Shown here: piece by piece, positions 9,401-17,780 of the stretch
Layout of the letters: every line of letters starts with the position of its first letter
Position numbering within the stretch: position 1 is the stretch's first letter
Assembly: GCF_002770595.1 (NCBI RefSeq)
Contig: NZ_CP022986.1
Location: forward strand, 1,054,001-1,118,000
Reading direction: 5' to 3'
Length of the DNA: 64,000 nt
From: Chryseobacterium camelliae
GTDB lineage: Bacteria > Bacteroidota > Bacteroidia > Flavobacteriales > Weeksellaceae
Made by a program: the position numbers and the translations under genes
Notes under the pieces: generated by a model
What the model was told of the DNA's origin: nothing
What the model saw: the letters and a program-made list of their open reading frames with translations, nothing else
Databases searched by the model: none

Positions 9401-9570
9401 GTAAGAGAATCATAAAGGACCGGAGAAGATGTATATAAAGCGTATAGAAAGAATTCATCTTTTTTTAAATACTCAAAAAGAGATTTTTTATCTAAGTCAG
9501 AAATATTTTTATAATCTTCAAGAGAATAAATGGGCGTTCTTAAAAGACTTTTTGAAAATAAATTGTTCAT
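6493..9570 (-). CDS. lanB: Class I lanthipeptide dehydratase LanB
   Basis: At 1025 residues this is a full-length LanB. The N-terminal glutamylation domain shows the signature RCIPFGLFSGVNI near residues 84-96 (consensus R.TPfGlfAG). The C-terminal elimination domain (about 740 to the end, SpaB_C/thiopeptide type) contains SEWVYFKID and FFYIKYVEGSFQLRIRF. The enzyme would use glutamyl-tRNA to dehydrate Ser/Thr in the precursor core. The gene follows lanC by 4 nt and precedes lanA2 by 2 nt. It is strongly AT-rich and Lys/Asn/Ile-rich compared with flanking chromosomal genes. Confidence 0.93.
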   Translation of the reverse strand: MNNLFSKSLLRTPIYSLEDYKNISDLDKKSLFEYLKKDEFFLYALYTSSPVLYDSLTIIQDFDEKLHSKILLSCYKYYTRMCTRCIPFGLFSGVNIINHEKTAGNSHLIRNNSIKTHTRLDSNYYHVLHESFSTFEKSEIRYYTNTSLYKLGKVFRYTEYESEKFSGKRKYILSQIESDAILNKIIKFCKKGAYYVDIVRLVADEGYEMEDSREYIDLLIESQIIVNNFSVSTIGETSEKFLLNEYKKNENSNEFKFLKCVNDMLSEIDHTDFQTSFSKTKELENLLLSRTTSKSDGLYFHKEVYFDSAEFNFEDSKLIRNAVEHAQLLGQKINPSNTRIAKFVETYSKRYGDTVRKLTDVIDIESGIGYGNFLNSGGIDDSSILSGLKNTTMPNSSIELTDIDLFLISKIKNNIDSKSIDIEEKELQHFKEKNKNRNFEGATFSFMANIYENDEEKKYIYLNNIGGNATRLVGRFTNGNNEIKDLAREIAAYEENYYSDYTCVELDYIPESSLGNVIHREQFRNYKMSFLAGTQQDISIDDLLIQISNNKVVLLTEKGEKILPFFSNAFNVSHPKNLPLFELLVDVLSQFEITNANFFDIKHYHTFFNHIPRITINNTILYRESWAIVIDSLDISKETVFTEKLATEIKAYLSKRNIPVHFVLADGDNELVINYKNAISLEIFFNELKKKKSMIIYEWLPNELNSIVKSQDGSSTYNNEFLFLKKNTINPLLMPITDIRKSKAYKVKSHLTPYSEWVYFKIDIGNKTVDNFLLGLYILVKKLLADKVIEKFFYIKYVEGSFQLRIRFLLMNKSDYVHLLNTVVPYIEKYINNKQVIKFSIETYEREVLRYYGKKVTNFETIFYHDSLLSIEMIKKGKGNETPVWIYCLEYIYILLKNVLSETELILKYVEVLKNSFDKEFNADKFTTKSINLKYDNNIKKIQDIVIHEKFSLNVKDKNFRNILEEIKEISKDDEDKIFINLSNIIHMHIIRVVQNENRLYEYLIYSFLSKAIKTKKYISLTHNN

Positions 9571-9574
9571 TTTG

Positions 9575-10765
9575 TTAAATTATAAATAAATCATACCATG
9601 ACTTTCTTTCAGAATTAAATGCATCTAAAAGAATAAGCCCAACACCCGCTACACCTGTTAAAATTCCATAACTCTTCTCATACTGCTGATTAATCACCGC
9701 CCTTTTATATCCTGCTACATTATCTTCAGCCTGCTCCTGAGATAATAAATCCATCATAAAAAAATCATAGTTCTTATAAAACTGCTCATCCTGAGTAATA
9801 TTAAACCAGATTTTATTGTATAGCGCCACAGACCCTACTCCATGACATAACATATAGTCATAAAAGTGATCATTATTTAAGGCTTTTTTAATAGTATCCC
9901 TTTTCTTCCAATGATCTGCAATTTTTAAAGAAAACTGCGCTAATTTCTCATTATTCTGAAAATAGGCGATATTGTGCAGAGAGGTAGAAATAGTCTGGTC
10001 ACCATAGCACCAGCCTAAATGTACAGGGTGCATTTCAGCATTGATACTGAAATCATTAATAGGAGAGATACTTGGATATAAAGATGAAGATTTGAAATCA
10101 ATTCTTGGATCTGTAAATAAAGTACAGCATAAATCCAGGCATTCCCTGGAAGTCTTACAATTAGGGTCGAAATGTGCTAAATATATTTTTATGACATTCA
10201 TTATTGAACAAAGCCCATGAGCCAGGCCATAATTTATATTTAATTCAATACTGCTTTTCGCCTTATCGATATATGAAATAATGTAATTAATGTTTTTGAT
10301 ATAATTGACCCTAAATTGATGATCATTAATTTTGAAAAAAGAAAAATAATAAAGCAATCCAAAAGTACCGTGCAAAAAGTCTGTATTCATATCATCATTT
10401 TCAGACAGCTTCTCCAGGTGATGAATTAAAACAGAATCTATATCTTCAATAAGATCATCTAATTCATATCCATATTTAGTGAGTAAAGGATGGTATTTTC
10501 TGAGTATAAAGGCTATCCCACACAGTCCATCACAGTACGTAAATGAATATTCTTCTGTATTAAGTTTATCGACTAAAAGTTCGATCAAGTAGATAAAGAA
10601 TTCTTTATCTTTTTCTGTTGCTGATATAGAATTTATCTTTTCAAAAAAGAAGTAAGACACTCCTCCTATACCCTGAAACAGAGAAATCGGCATATTTTGA
10701 TAATCTATTTCATATAAGCACTGGGTTACTTCATTTAATTTTTCTCTTAATAGGGTATTGTCCAT
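9575..10765 (-). CDS. lanC: Lanthionine synthetase C-family cyclase LanC
   Basis: This 396-residue protein has the alpha/alpha-barrel length of LanC. The zinc ligands are visible: Cys253 in GWCYGD, and Cys307-His308 in LCHGVGS. The Gly-rich repeats typical of the barrel are also present (FQGIGGVSYF, CDGLCGIAF, LHGTFGLLYY, NYGLAHGLCS, TGVAGVGLIL). It would catalyse Michael addition of Cys thiols to dehydrated residues in the precursors. It is the first gene of the minus-strand operon lanC-lanB-lanA2-lanA1 and is divergent from lanA3, with about 150 nt between the starts. Confidence 0.92.
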   Translation of the reverse strand: MDNTLLREKLNEVTQCLYEIDYQNMPISLFQGIGGVSYFFFEKINSISATEKDKEFFIYLIELLVDKLNTEEYSFTYCDGLCGIAFILRKYHPLLTKYGYELDDLIEDIDSVLIHHLEKLSENDDMNTDFLHGTFGLLYYFSFFKINDHQFRVNYIKNINYIISYIDKAKSSIELNINYGLAHGLCSIMNVIKIYLAHFDPNCKTSRECLDLCCTLFTDPRIDFKSSSLYPSISPINDFSINAEMHPVHLGWCYGDQTISTSLHNIAYFQNNEKLAQFSLKIADHWKKRDTIKKALNNDHFYDYMLCHGVGSVALYNKIWFNITQDEQFYKNYDFFMMDLLSQEQAEDNVAGYKRAVINQQYEKSYGILTGVAGVGLILLDAFNSERKSWYDLFII

Positions 10766-10872
10766 TTATACATTTTGTGATTAAATATTATTAAGTATAT
10801 TTTATATATCTATGAAAAGAGAGATATTTATTTTTTTTCTTCCTTTTAATTTTTTTATTTTACAAATATATA

Positions 10873-10880
10873 TATATTTG
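10873..10880 (+). promoter_or_regulatory. Candidate -7 element (TATATTTG) for lanA3
   Basis: TATATTTG matches TAnnTTTG and ends 34 nt before the lanA3 ATG. No TTTG is seen at -33, where the sequence is a T-rich run. Confidence 0.5.
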
Positions 10881-10914
10881 CAGCACAATAACTAAATATA
10901 TTGTGAATTATTCT

Positions 10915-11139
10915 ATGAAAAAAGGTAAAAAACTTTCTCTGAAGAAGGAAAAAATTTCTTCTTTAACGAATTCAGACATGCAGTCTATTACAGGAGGTAA
11001 GCAGATTGACAATGGTGCAGCTAGTACCAGACATAACTTTACATGTGACTGGTGTACAGGAAGTGATAACTCAACTGACTGTTCTACGTATACCAAGATA
11101 ACCACAGGTGGTCAGCTTACTTGCGTTAGCTGTCCTTAG
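10915..11139 (+). CDS. Class I lanthipeptide precursor LanA3, divergently transcribed
   Basis: The ATG at 10915 gives a 74-residue precursor starting MKKGKKLSLKKEK; an in-frame GTG at 10903 is less likely. From LSLKKEK through SITGGKQIDNG the leader is the same as in LanA2, so the same LanB/LanC should recognise it. The core diverges: FTCDWCTG replaces FTCCWCTG, a Cys sits in STDCSTY, and QLTCVSCP closes it, giving five Cys. It has its own promoter element and a strong terminator, so its dose can be set separately from the minus-strand operon. Confidence 0.88.
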   Translation: MKKGKKLSLKKEKISSLTNSDMQSITGGKQIDNGAASTRHNFTCDWCTGSDNSTDCSTYTKITTGGQLTCVSCP

Positions 11140-11163
11140 TCCAGTCTGATTTTAGAATTATTG

Positions 11164-11193
11164 AGGAGCCTGTTTGAAACAGGCTCCTTTTTA
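11164..11193 (+). terminator. Intrinsic terminator of lanA3
   Basis: A GC-rich hairpin (GGAGCCTGTTT / AAACAGGCTCC with a tiny loop) is followed directly by a run of T residues, 25 nt after the lanA3 stop. Confidence 0.9.
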
Positions 11194-11616
11194 ATAAAAT
11201 TAATATGTTACACATTCTAAAATCTATAAGATTAAATATTGATCTCATATATAATCTTATTTTAAATTTGAGATTTTATCATCTGAAACTTCCATTCTTT
11301 TCATTTTAATCCGTAAGAATTCATACTATTATTTCATTATAAAACCCAGATTCTTTATAGCTTCATAAGCTATTATTACAAAGTTCTTAGCATAAGATTT
11401 ATAAAATGCTAAGAGAAAGTTAACAATATATACACTTTTAAATAATTAACTAATACTTGTCTTACTCGTATCAGCTATTAAGGACAGGAGTTCCATTATA
11501 AAAATATGTCACTACGATAGTTTAATATATATAGGTACGAATTTTGAATGTTTCCAGAAATATTTTAAATATTATTTTTAATTATAGATAATATTTTAAA
11601 CCTAACACCCAAATAT
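11194..11616. other. AT-rich intergenic gap
   Basis: About 420 nt of very AT-rich sequence lies between the lanA3 terminator and the YihY gene. I see no gene, no repeat module and no convincing promoter consensus here. It marks the right edge of the AT-rich lanthipeptide island. Confidence 0.5.
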
Positions 11617-12564
11617 ATGAACGCTAAAAACAACTTCTGGAACATCCTGAAAGATACCTATAAAGACTGGAGTGCCCGCGACTTGGGTACGGAAGCAGCC
11701 AGCCTTGCGTACAATGCTATTTTTTCAATTCCCGGACTGCTCATCATCATCATCTGGCTCACAGGGATTTTCTTCGGTGAGGAAGCGGTGCGTGGTGAAA
11801 TCACCAAGCTTATCGGCAGCATGATGGGGAAAGATGTCGGGAAAAGCCTTGAAGAAATGGTGATCGGCGGGATGGTTGACAAAAAGAATATCGTAATGAA
11901 AATTGTGGGAATAGTTACCCTGGTATTCGGTGCCACTTCCCTGTTCTTCCAGTTCCAGAAATCCCTCAATAAGCTCTGGGATGTGGTGGCAGCGCCTAAA
12001 AAAGCATGGGAAAAATACCTTCTGGACCGTGCCAATTCCTTAGGAATGATTGTAGTGATTGCATTTTTGCTGCTGATCACCCTGTTGCTGAGTTCATTCA
12101 TCGGACTTGCCAATGACTGGATCGTCCGCCGGTTCAACCTGGAGACTTTGGTTTTAGTCAACATCCTTAACATTGTGGTAGGCTTTGCCATTACCCTGAT
12201 CCTTTTCGCGGCCATGTTTAAAATCCTTCCGGATGTTGAGATCCAATGGAAATCGGTGTGGATAGGTGCCGCAGTAACTGCCGCATTGTTTACGCTTGGG
12301 AAATACCTCCTGACGTTTTACTTCGACACCTTCAATCCCAGCTCTGCATTCGGGACCGCAGGGACCATTATCCTGTTGTTGCTCTGGATCAATTATACCT
12401 GCCAGATTATTTTTTTCGGAGCCGAATTTACCAAAGTATATGCAAAAAATAAGGGTCATGAACTCAAGCCGTCGAGGCATGCAAAGTTGAGCCCGCAGAT
12501 GGTAGCTAAAGAGGATAAAGACGATATCGTAGAAGGCGTTGAACCTGCTCAGAAAAAATCTTGA
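11617..12564 (+). CDS. YihY/BrkB family inner-membrane protein
   Basis: This 315-residue protein has the six-helix layout of the YihY/BrkB (UPF0761) family. The N-terminal soluble stretch 'W...RDLGTEAASLAYNAIFSIPGLL' matches the family opening (a..aa.layy.lfsl.P.ll), and the hallmark NPSSAFGTAGTIILLLLWINY lies near residues 244-264, followed by the last helix with FFGAEFTKVYA. A charged cytoplasmic tail of about 40 residues ends the protein. The molecular function of the family is unsettled. GC content is clearly higher than in the preceding island. Confidence 0.9.
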   Translation: MNAKNNFWNILKDTYKDWSARDLGTEAASLAYNAIFSIPGLLIIIIWLTGIFFGEEAVRGEITKLIGSMMGKDVGKSLEEMVIGGMVDKKNIVMKIVGIVTLVFGATSLFFQFQKSLNKLWDVVAAPKKAWEKYLLDRANSLGMIVVIAFLLLITLLLSSFIGLANDWIVRRFNLETLVLVNILNIVVGFAITLILFAAMFKILPDVEIQWKSVWIGAAVTAALFTLGKYLLTFYFDTFNPSSAFGTAGTIILLLLWINYTCQIIFFGAEFTKVYAKNKGHELKPSRHAKLSPQMVAKEDKDDIVEGVEPAQKKS

Positions 12565-12615
12565 ATCAATTGTAGCTTAATAAGCTATTCAACAGAAGGA
12601 AATTCGTAGTGAGAA

Positions 12616-12646
12616 AACCTACCAGGTTTTAAAAACCCGGTAGGTT
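12616..12646. terminator. Near-perfect palindrome after the YihY gene
   Basis: The arms AACCTACCAGGTTTT and AAAACCCGGTAGGTT pair except at one position with a 1-nt loop. It lies 51 nt after the YihY stop and may act as its terminator, though no T-run follows; it could also be a dispersed palindromic repeat. Confidence 0.5.
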
Positions 12647-12690
12647 CAATTGAATTAGTCAATGCTTAATCAGGTTGTCTGCTTTTATCC

Positions 12691-13310
12691 TCGCAGATCA
12701 GCAGATTACGCAGATTTTTACGCATTTAAAAATCATAGATTTTTAAAACTCCTGTGTTCTTCTGTTTTCAAAGTTAGTTTCTTAAGATTCTAAAGTTTCA
12801 GAAAAGACTTTTGTGACTATTGTGGTTTTATCTCCAGATTATTTTTCCACAGATTTTAAAAACCGTAGGTTTTTGAAAAACTGATGTGTTCTTCTGTTTT
12901 CAATATTGTTCTCTTCATGATTCTAATGTGTTAAAAACTTTGCAGCATGTTATAATTCATAATCATTAAACCACCCCCGTCAAAAATTCTTTGAATTTTC
13001 GCCACCCCTCCAATGGAGGAATTTTCCCAACCGCTATTTCCAACAAACCGCACAGATTTCACGTTCATATAAAAACCGCAGGTTTTAAACTTAAGTGCTC
13101 TTCTGTTTTCAAAGCTCTTAATCTTAATGATTCTTAAGTGTCAAAAGCTTTTGTGACTGTTGTGGTTTTTATCCTCTCGCAGATCAGCAGATCACGTAGA
13201 TTTTTTCATGCATGTAAAAACCGTAGGTTTTTGAGACTTCTGTGTTCTTACTGTTTTCAAAGTTGTTCTCTTCAAAAAATTCTTAAGTGTCAAAAAAAAT
13301 GAGATTTTAA
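12691..13310. repeat. Composite dispersed repeats, block 1
   Basis: Several modules recur in mixed order. One is CGCAGATCAGCAGATTACG with its variants (12691, 13179). A second is a small hairpin of form AAAAAYC-RYA-GRTTTTT (12728-12744, 12858-12874, 13071-13086, 13216-13232), each followed by a 'tgtgttcttctgttttcaaag'-like tail. A third is a 'TTTTGTGACTGTTGTGG'-like stretch. The last is a module with CACCCCGTCAAAAATTC and CGCCACCCCTCC (12969-13030). The same modules return at 13706-14165 and 31376-31490. No coding capacity is evident. Confidence 0.8.
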
Positions 13311-13382
13311 GCTTCACTACCACACTCTTCCTCTCCACTCTCCAACTCTCGATCCCGAATAAATCCCACTGCAAAAGGAAAA

Positions 13383-13407
13383 CCGCCTTATTGTACCAAT
13401 AAGACGG
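13383..13407. terminator. Orphan terminator-like hairpin
   Basis: CCGCCTTATT and AATAAGACGG pair with one mismatch around a 5-nt loop. No gene ends nearby, so this may be what is left of a deleted gene's terminator. Confidence 0.45.
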
Positions 13408-13705
13408 CTTCACCAAAACACTTCACTCTATATAACATGATGAATCAATACGATTTAAAATTATAACAGTCTTATTATAGGTTATGTTGAATATAACTAC
13501 AGCTGTAAGTTAAAATGGATTTTTTTGCTCAGCCATGACCATCAGTCATCCAAAGATATACATTTTTATAGTATTTCAAAATAAAGGGATAAATAAATCA
13601 ATGACCATATATTCATTAAACTGATTATTAGCATATTAAATTTATTATAAATCACCTTAATTAGTTTTAAACGATTATTTACAATATCTAAAAAGTCATA
13701 TGTCA

Positions 13706-14164
13706 TACACCACCCCGTCAAAAATTCTTTGAATTTTCACCACCCCTCCTCGGAGGGGAATTTCCCCAACTGCTATATCCCGCTAACCGAACAGATTTCA
13801 TGCGCACATAAAAAACCGCAGGTTTTAAAACTTCTGTGTTCTTCCTATTTTCAAAGCTGATTTATTAAGATTCTAAAGTGTTAAAAAAACTTTTGTAACT
13901 GTTGTGGTTTAAACGTCTCGCAGATCAGCAAATCACACAGGTTTTTTTTCACGCATTTTAAAAATCGTAGATTTTTAAAAACTAATGTGCTCTTCTGTTT
14001 TCAAAGCTGTCATCTTCATGATTCTTATGTGGTAAAAACTTACAGCCTGTATCATCTAGGATCATCAAAACCACCCCGTCAAAAATTCTCTGAACTTTCG
14101 CCATCCCTCCTCGGAGGGGAATTTTTCCAACAAACAGTACAGATTTCACGTTCATATAAAAACC
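13706..14164. repeat. Composite dispersed repeats, block 2
   Basis: Two copies of the CACCCCGTC module occur here (13710-13770 and 14069-14130), each with the palindrome CCCCTCC-TC-GGAGGGG or a close variant. The AAAACC/GGTTTT hairpin appears at 13811-13826 and its TC/GA variant at 13960-13976. The last module (from CAGATTTCACGTTCATAT at about 14140) breaks off inside its hairpin near 14164, where a truncated reading frame begins. Between blocks 1 and 2, about 13410-13705 is AT-rich with nothing recognised. Confidence 0.8.
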
Positions 14165-14547
14165 ATGTTTTTGAAGAGATTGCTCATAAGGATGAGAATG
14201 AATACTGTAAATTAATTTGTGGCTTAATACCAATTACGGAAACTGAGTCTTGGTTATTTGCAGACAAGAATTTACTTAAACGAGTAATAGGTACAGAAAA
14301 GTCTGATTCTGATTTAAATATAACTGGAAACCCAGAAACCTTTACTGATCCAAAAACTAGAATTGCGGAAGCAATCAGAATTGGAAGATCAGAATATCCA
14401 AAGAAGATACGTAATCAACTTTCAATTGCGGATTTATATTCTCCAATTGGAGAATCACTAGACATCAATACTCTAAATAATTTTGAATCATATAACAAGT
14501 TTAGAGAAAATATTAAAGAAATTTTCAAGAATCTAAATTTATTATAG
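14165..14547 (+). pseudogene. 5'-truncated remnant resembling a DUF4276-type protein
   Basis: An open frame from the repeat junction to the TAG at 14545-14547 encodes about 125 residues with protein-like composition. It includes IPITETESWLFADKNLL and a later PETFTDPKTRIAEAI, which resemble the 'pv...tEaWll.D' and 'DPK' segments of DUF4276-like (Toprim-type) proteins. The expected N-terminal half is missing and is replaced by dispersed repeat sequence, in which the frame happens to stay open. No plausible start codon precedes the conserved part, so it is treated as a remnant. The family assignment is tentative. Confidence 0.6.
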
Positions 14548-14671
14548 AGTTTTGTTATATAGTTCATACCATATCTAATTATGATTATAATGATTTAAAG
14601 TATCATGCAAAATACAGCTTGCATTGATCAAATAGTTTAAACTTTAGAGAAAAATAATTCTACTGAAGAAA

Positions 14672-15493
14672 TTATTCACTATATCGTACCCCTTTATAAT
14701 AATCATAACCATCTGATAACTCAATATGATTAAAGCCTTTTTCGTGGATCATGTCAAAATAGCCTTTAGTTTCAAATTTTCTGAACCAGACATCATTAAA
14801 TAGGACATAAGTTAACTTTATCTTCTTATTATCTTTTCCAAAAACTTTAACCTCAATATCAAAACTTTTGTCTAGTAATAAATTTCTGAGATCTTCTCCA
14901 TATTTAAGCCGCATTTGAGATTCCTCTGCAGATTGCTTTTTATCAAAATCAGCAATTTGCTTTTGGCCAATAGCATCTTCATATTTAATCAGTGAATCCC
15001 TGGTTTTTTCAACTCTTTTTTCAAAGTCAGAACCCTTTGTCTTTTTAGCCAGTCCGGTAAACCTTAGTATTTCAGTATCCACAAAATATTTCTGTGATTT
15101 CAAAATAGAATAAGCATTTCTCACTTCATCAGATAAATAATTTATTGGGATTTCATGTTGCTGTAAAATTTCAACTTCCTTTTCAGTTAGTCCCAATCTT
15201 TTTATTTCATTGGATTCTGCCTGTTTTTTACGGGAAAACTTATCCAATTCTTCTTTCTTTTCTTTTTCAGCTAATATTTCTTTTTCTGATTTATAAAAAA
15301 GATTAATAAACAATATGATTAGAAATATGAGAGAAAATCCTATACTTAATACTTTATTTCTAATCTTCTCGGTTGATTGTAAATTTTGATCTTCAGTTTG
15401 ATTGGGAAACTTAGTTTTTTGAGATCTTAGTATGATGAGATTTATTAAAAACAAAATAAATGAACCTACTAGAAATGTTACAAGACTTATCAT
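14672..15493 (-). CDS. Membrane-anchored coiled-coil protein of unknown function
   Basis: This 273-residue protein has two N-terminal hydrophobic helices (about 1-21 and 48-67) followed by a long, highly charged helical region (about 70-205) rich in Lys and Glu, consistent with a coiled coil. A short C-terminal domain ends in DGYDYYKGVRYSE. No enzyme motif is seen. It stands alone between the gene remnant and the S9 peptidase gene and shares the AT-rich composition of the remnant region, so it may belong to the same accessory segment. Confidence 0.7.
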   Translation of the reverse strand: MISLVTFLVGSFILFLINLIILRSQKTKFPNQTEDQNLQSTEKIRNKVLSIGFSLIFLIILFINLFYKSEKEILAEKEKKEELDKFSRKKQAESNEIKRLGLTEKEVEILQQHEIPINYLSDEVRNAYSILKSQKYFVDTEILRFTGLAKKTKGSDFEKRVEKTRDSLIKYEDAIGQKQIADFDKKQSAEESQMRLKYGEDLRNLLLDKSFDIEVKVFGKDNKKIKLTYVLFNDVWFRKFETKGYFDMIHEKGFNHIELSDGYDYYKGVRYSE

Positions 15494-15714
15494 GATAATT
15501 AGATTTTATATTATTTTTCAAATATAAATAGAAGCATAATGCAGAAATTATGGGAACCCGTAACGATACCTTTAGAGGTATTTAATTTTCTGCAAACTGA
15601 ACTTTATATTACCAATTATTTTTATATCCAGTGTTTAAATCCCCCAACCCCATGTAACAAACCACCCTCCAAAGGCGTCTTATCATAAAGATACTTTTCA
15701 CCAAACTATGAGAC

Positions 15715-17718
15715 ATGAATATTAACGCTAAAATTTTCGGGATCACCACTGTTGTGGTATCCTCCATTATGATGAATGCACAGACCCAAACCAGCAAGCT
15801 GCCGGGAGACCCTACCCTGGTTTCCACAAAGGCCACCTTCGACCAACTGATTGCGTACGATAAAGGCAACTACCAATACAAAGTAGAGGATTATTTTGCC
15901 CGGCCGAAAGCCTCTCAGTTCAGGGTATCGCCGGACGGACAATACCTTTCTTACAAGGAAAAAGATAAAGACGGCAAGAACCATGTGTATGTAAAGAACA
16001 TTAAGACCGGAACCGTCACCAAAGCCATTGAGGAAAAAGATGACCTTATCAGGAACTACGGCTGGCTGGATAAAAAACGACTGTTCTTTACCCAGGACCG
16101 CGGCGGGAATGAAAATATCCACCTGTATGCCGCCGATATTGATGGGAAGAACCTGAAAGACCTGACGCCTTTTGAAGGGATTACCCTGAACATGGTGCAT
16201 GCGATTAAGGATACTCCGTTTGTGATCGTGGCGATGAATAAGAACAACAAGCAGATCTTTGAACCGTATAAAATCAATTTCAATACGGGGGAAATGACGC
16301 AGCTGTATGAAAACAAGGATGTCAACAGCCCGATTGACAATTATATTTTCGACAAGGACGGAAACCTCCGCGGGTACGCAGTCCTGGAAAACGGACTGAC
16401 CACAAAGCTGTATTACAAAGACCTGAAAACGGGGAAATTTAACCTCCTGAAATCCACCGACTGGAAAGATAATTTCTACATCATCAGTTTCAATGAAAAC
16501 TCCGGCAACAAGGATGAAGCCTATGTGGTAACAAACCTTGACAGCGATAAATCGAGGATCGTGCTGTACGACCTGAAGAAGAATGCCGTGATCAGGGAAG
16601 TCTATTCCAATCCGGATTTCGATGTAAGCTCCATCAGCCTGGCCGGGAAAAACAGGAAGTACGAACTGGATTATATCAGCTATAACGGCATTAAAAACGA
16701 GACGATCCCGGTGAGCCCGTTTTATAAGGAAGTCCATAACAAACTGGTTTCCGAATTCGGCGACAAGCAGATTTCCGTGGTTTCATCGGATGATAAGGAC
16801 GAAAAGCTGCTGGTAGTGGTAGACAGCGATAAGCTATACGGAAAATATTATATCTACGATACGAAAACCAAAACCACCAAGCTCCTTTTCGACCTGATGC
16901 CGCAGCTGAAAGAGCAAGATATGGCGGAAATGCGCCCGATAGAATTTAAAAGCAGGGACGGTGTGACCATCCACGGTTACATTACGCTGCCGAAGGAAGC
17001 CGTACAAGGTAAAAAAGTACCGCTGATCGTCAATCCGCACGGCGGTCCGCAGGGCATCCGCGACGACTGGGGCTTTAACCCGGAAACGCAGCTGTTTGCG
17101 AGCAGAGGTTATGCTACCTTACAGGTGAATTTCAGGATTTCAGGAGGGTACGGAAAGGAATTCCAGAAATCCGGCTACAAGCAGATCGGACGGAAAGCGA
17201 TGGATGATGTGGAAGACGGGGTAAAATATGCCATTGCACAGGGCTGGATAGATAAAGACAAAGTAGCGATCTACGGCGGAAGCCACGGCGGTTACGCAAC
17301 GTTGATGGGACTGATCAAAACACCGGACCTGTATACCTGCGGCGTTGATTATGTAGGCGTATCCAATATTTTCACCTTCTTCGATTCTTTCCCCGAATAC
17401 TGGAAGCCTTACAAGGAAATGGTAAAACAGATCTGGTACGACCTGGACAATCCTGAGGAAGCTAAAATTGCCAAAGAAGTGTCACCGGTGTTCCAGATCG
17501 ATAAGATCAAGAAGCCGCTGTTCGTAGTTCAGGGCGCCAATGACCCGAGGGTAAACATCAACGAATCCGACCAGATTGTAAAAGCATTGAGGGCCAAAGG
17601 CTTCGAGGTACCGTATATGGTAAAATATGATGAAGGCCACGGATTCGGGAAAGAGCATAACCGCATCGAGTTTTACAAAACCATGCTCGGCTTCTTTGCT
17701 GAAAACTTTAATAAGTAG
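15715..17718 (+). CDS. Prolyl oligopeptidase family (S9) serine peptidase, exported
   Basis: This 667-residue protein has a signal peptide (MNINAKIFGITTVVVSSIMMNAQ), an N-terminal beta-propeller (about 50-400) and a C-terminal alpha/beta-hydrolase domain. The catalytic triad is visible as Ser523 in YGGSHGGYA, Asp610 in QGANDPRV and His642 in DEGHGFG. The substrate-positioning segment NPHGGPQGIRDDWGFNPE precedes the nucleophile. Proteins of this size and order are S9 dipeptidyl/acylaminoacyl-type peptidases that trim peptides in the periplasm. The gene is GC-rich relative to the sequence before it and appears monocistronic. Confidence 0.92.
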   Translation: MNINAKIFGITTVVVSSIMMNAQTQTSKLPGDPTLVSTKATFDQLIAYDKGNYQYKVEDYFARPKASQFRVSPDGQYLSYKEKDKDGKNHVYVKNIKTGTVTKAIEEKDDLIRNYGWLDKKRLFFTQDRGGNENIHLYAADIDGKNLKDLTPFEGITLNMVHAIKDTPFVIVAMNKNNKQIFEPYKINFNTGEMTQLYENKDVNSPIDNYIFDKDGNLRGYAVLENGLTTKLYYKDLKTGKFNLLKSTDWKDNFYIISFNENSGNKDEAYVVTNLDSDKSRIVLYDLKKNAVIREVYSNPDFDVSSISLAGKNRKYELDYISYNGIKNETIPVSPFYKEVHNKLVSEFGDKQISVVSSDDKDEKLLVVVDSDKLYGKYYIYDTKTKTTKLLFDLMPQLKEQDMAEMRPIEFKSRDGVTIHGYITLPKEAVQGKKVPLIVNPHGGPQGIRDDWGFNPETQLFASRGYATLQVNFRISGGYGKEFQKSGYKQIGRKAMDDVEDGVKYAIAQGWIDKDKVAIYGGSHGGYATLMGLIKTPDLYTCGVDYVGVSNIFTFFDSFPEYWKPYKEMVKQIWYDLDNPEEAKIAKEVSPVFQIDKIKKPLFVVQGANDPRVNINESDQIVKALRAKGFEVPYMVKYDEGHGFGKEHNRIEFYKTMLGFFAENFNK

Positions 17719-17742
17719 GAAATCCTTTTCCATCATTTATAG

Positions 17743-17780
17743 AAAACAGAAAGCCAGACATTGGCTTTCTGTTTTTGTTT
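17743..17780 (+). terminator. Intrinsic terminator of the S9 peptidase gene
   Basis: A perfect 14-bp stem (AAAACAGAAAGCCA / TGGCTTTCTGTTTT) with a 5-nt loop ends in a T-rich run, 24 nt after the stop codon. Confidence 0.9.

Noticed and set aside
12691..14164. Insertion sequence or transposon as the source of the repeats
   Set aside because: No transposase frame, terminal inverted repeat or target-site duplication is visible; the copies look like non-coding dispersed modules.
13982..14233. Open frames across the repeat block and its junction
   Set aside because: They consist of dispersed repeat sequence; open frames of similar sequence recur in non-coding copies.
15706..16737. A 343-codon open frame on the minus strand
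   Set aside because: It is antisense to the S9 peptidase gene, which has a signal peptide, propeller and full catalytic triad. The minus-strand translation has no family features.
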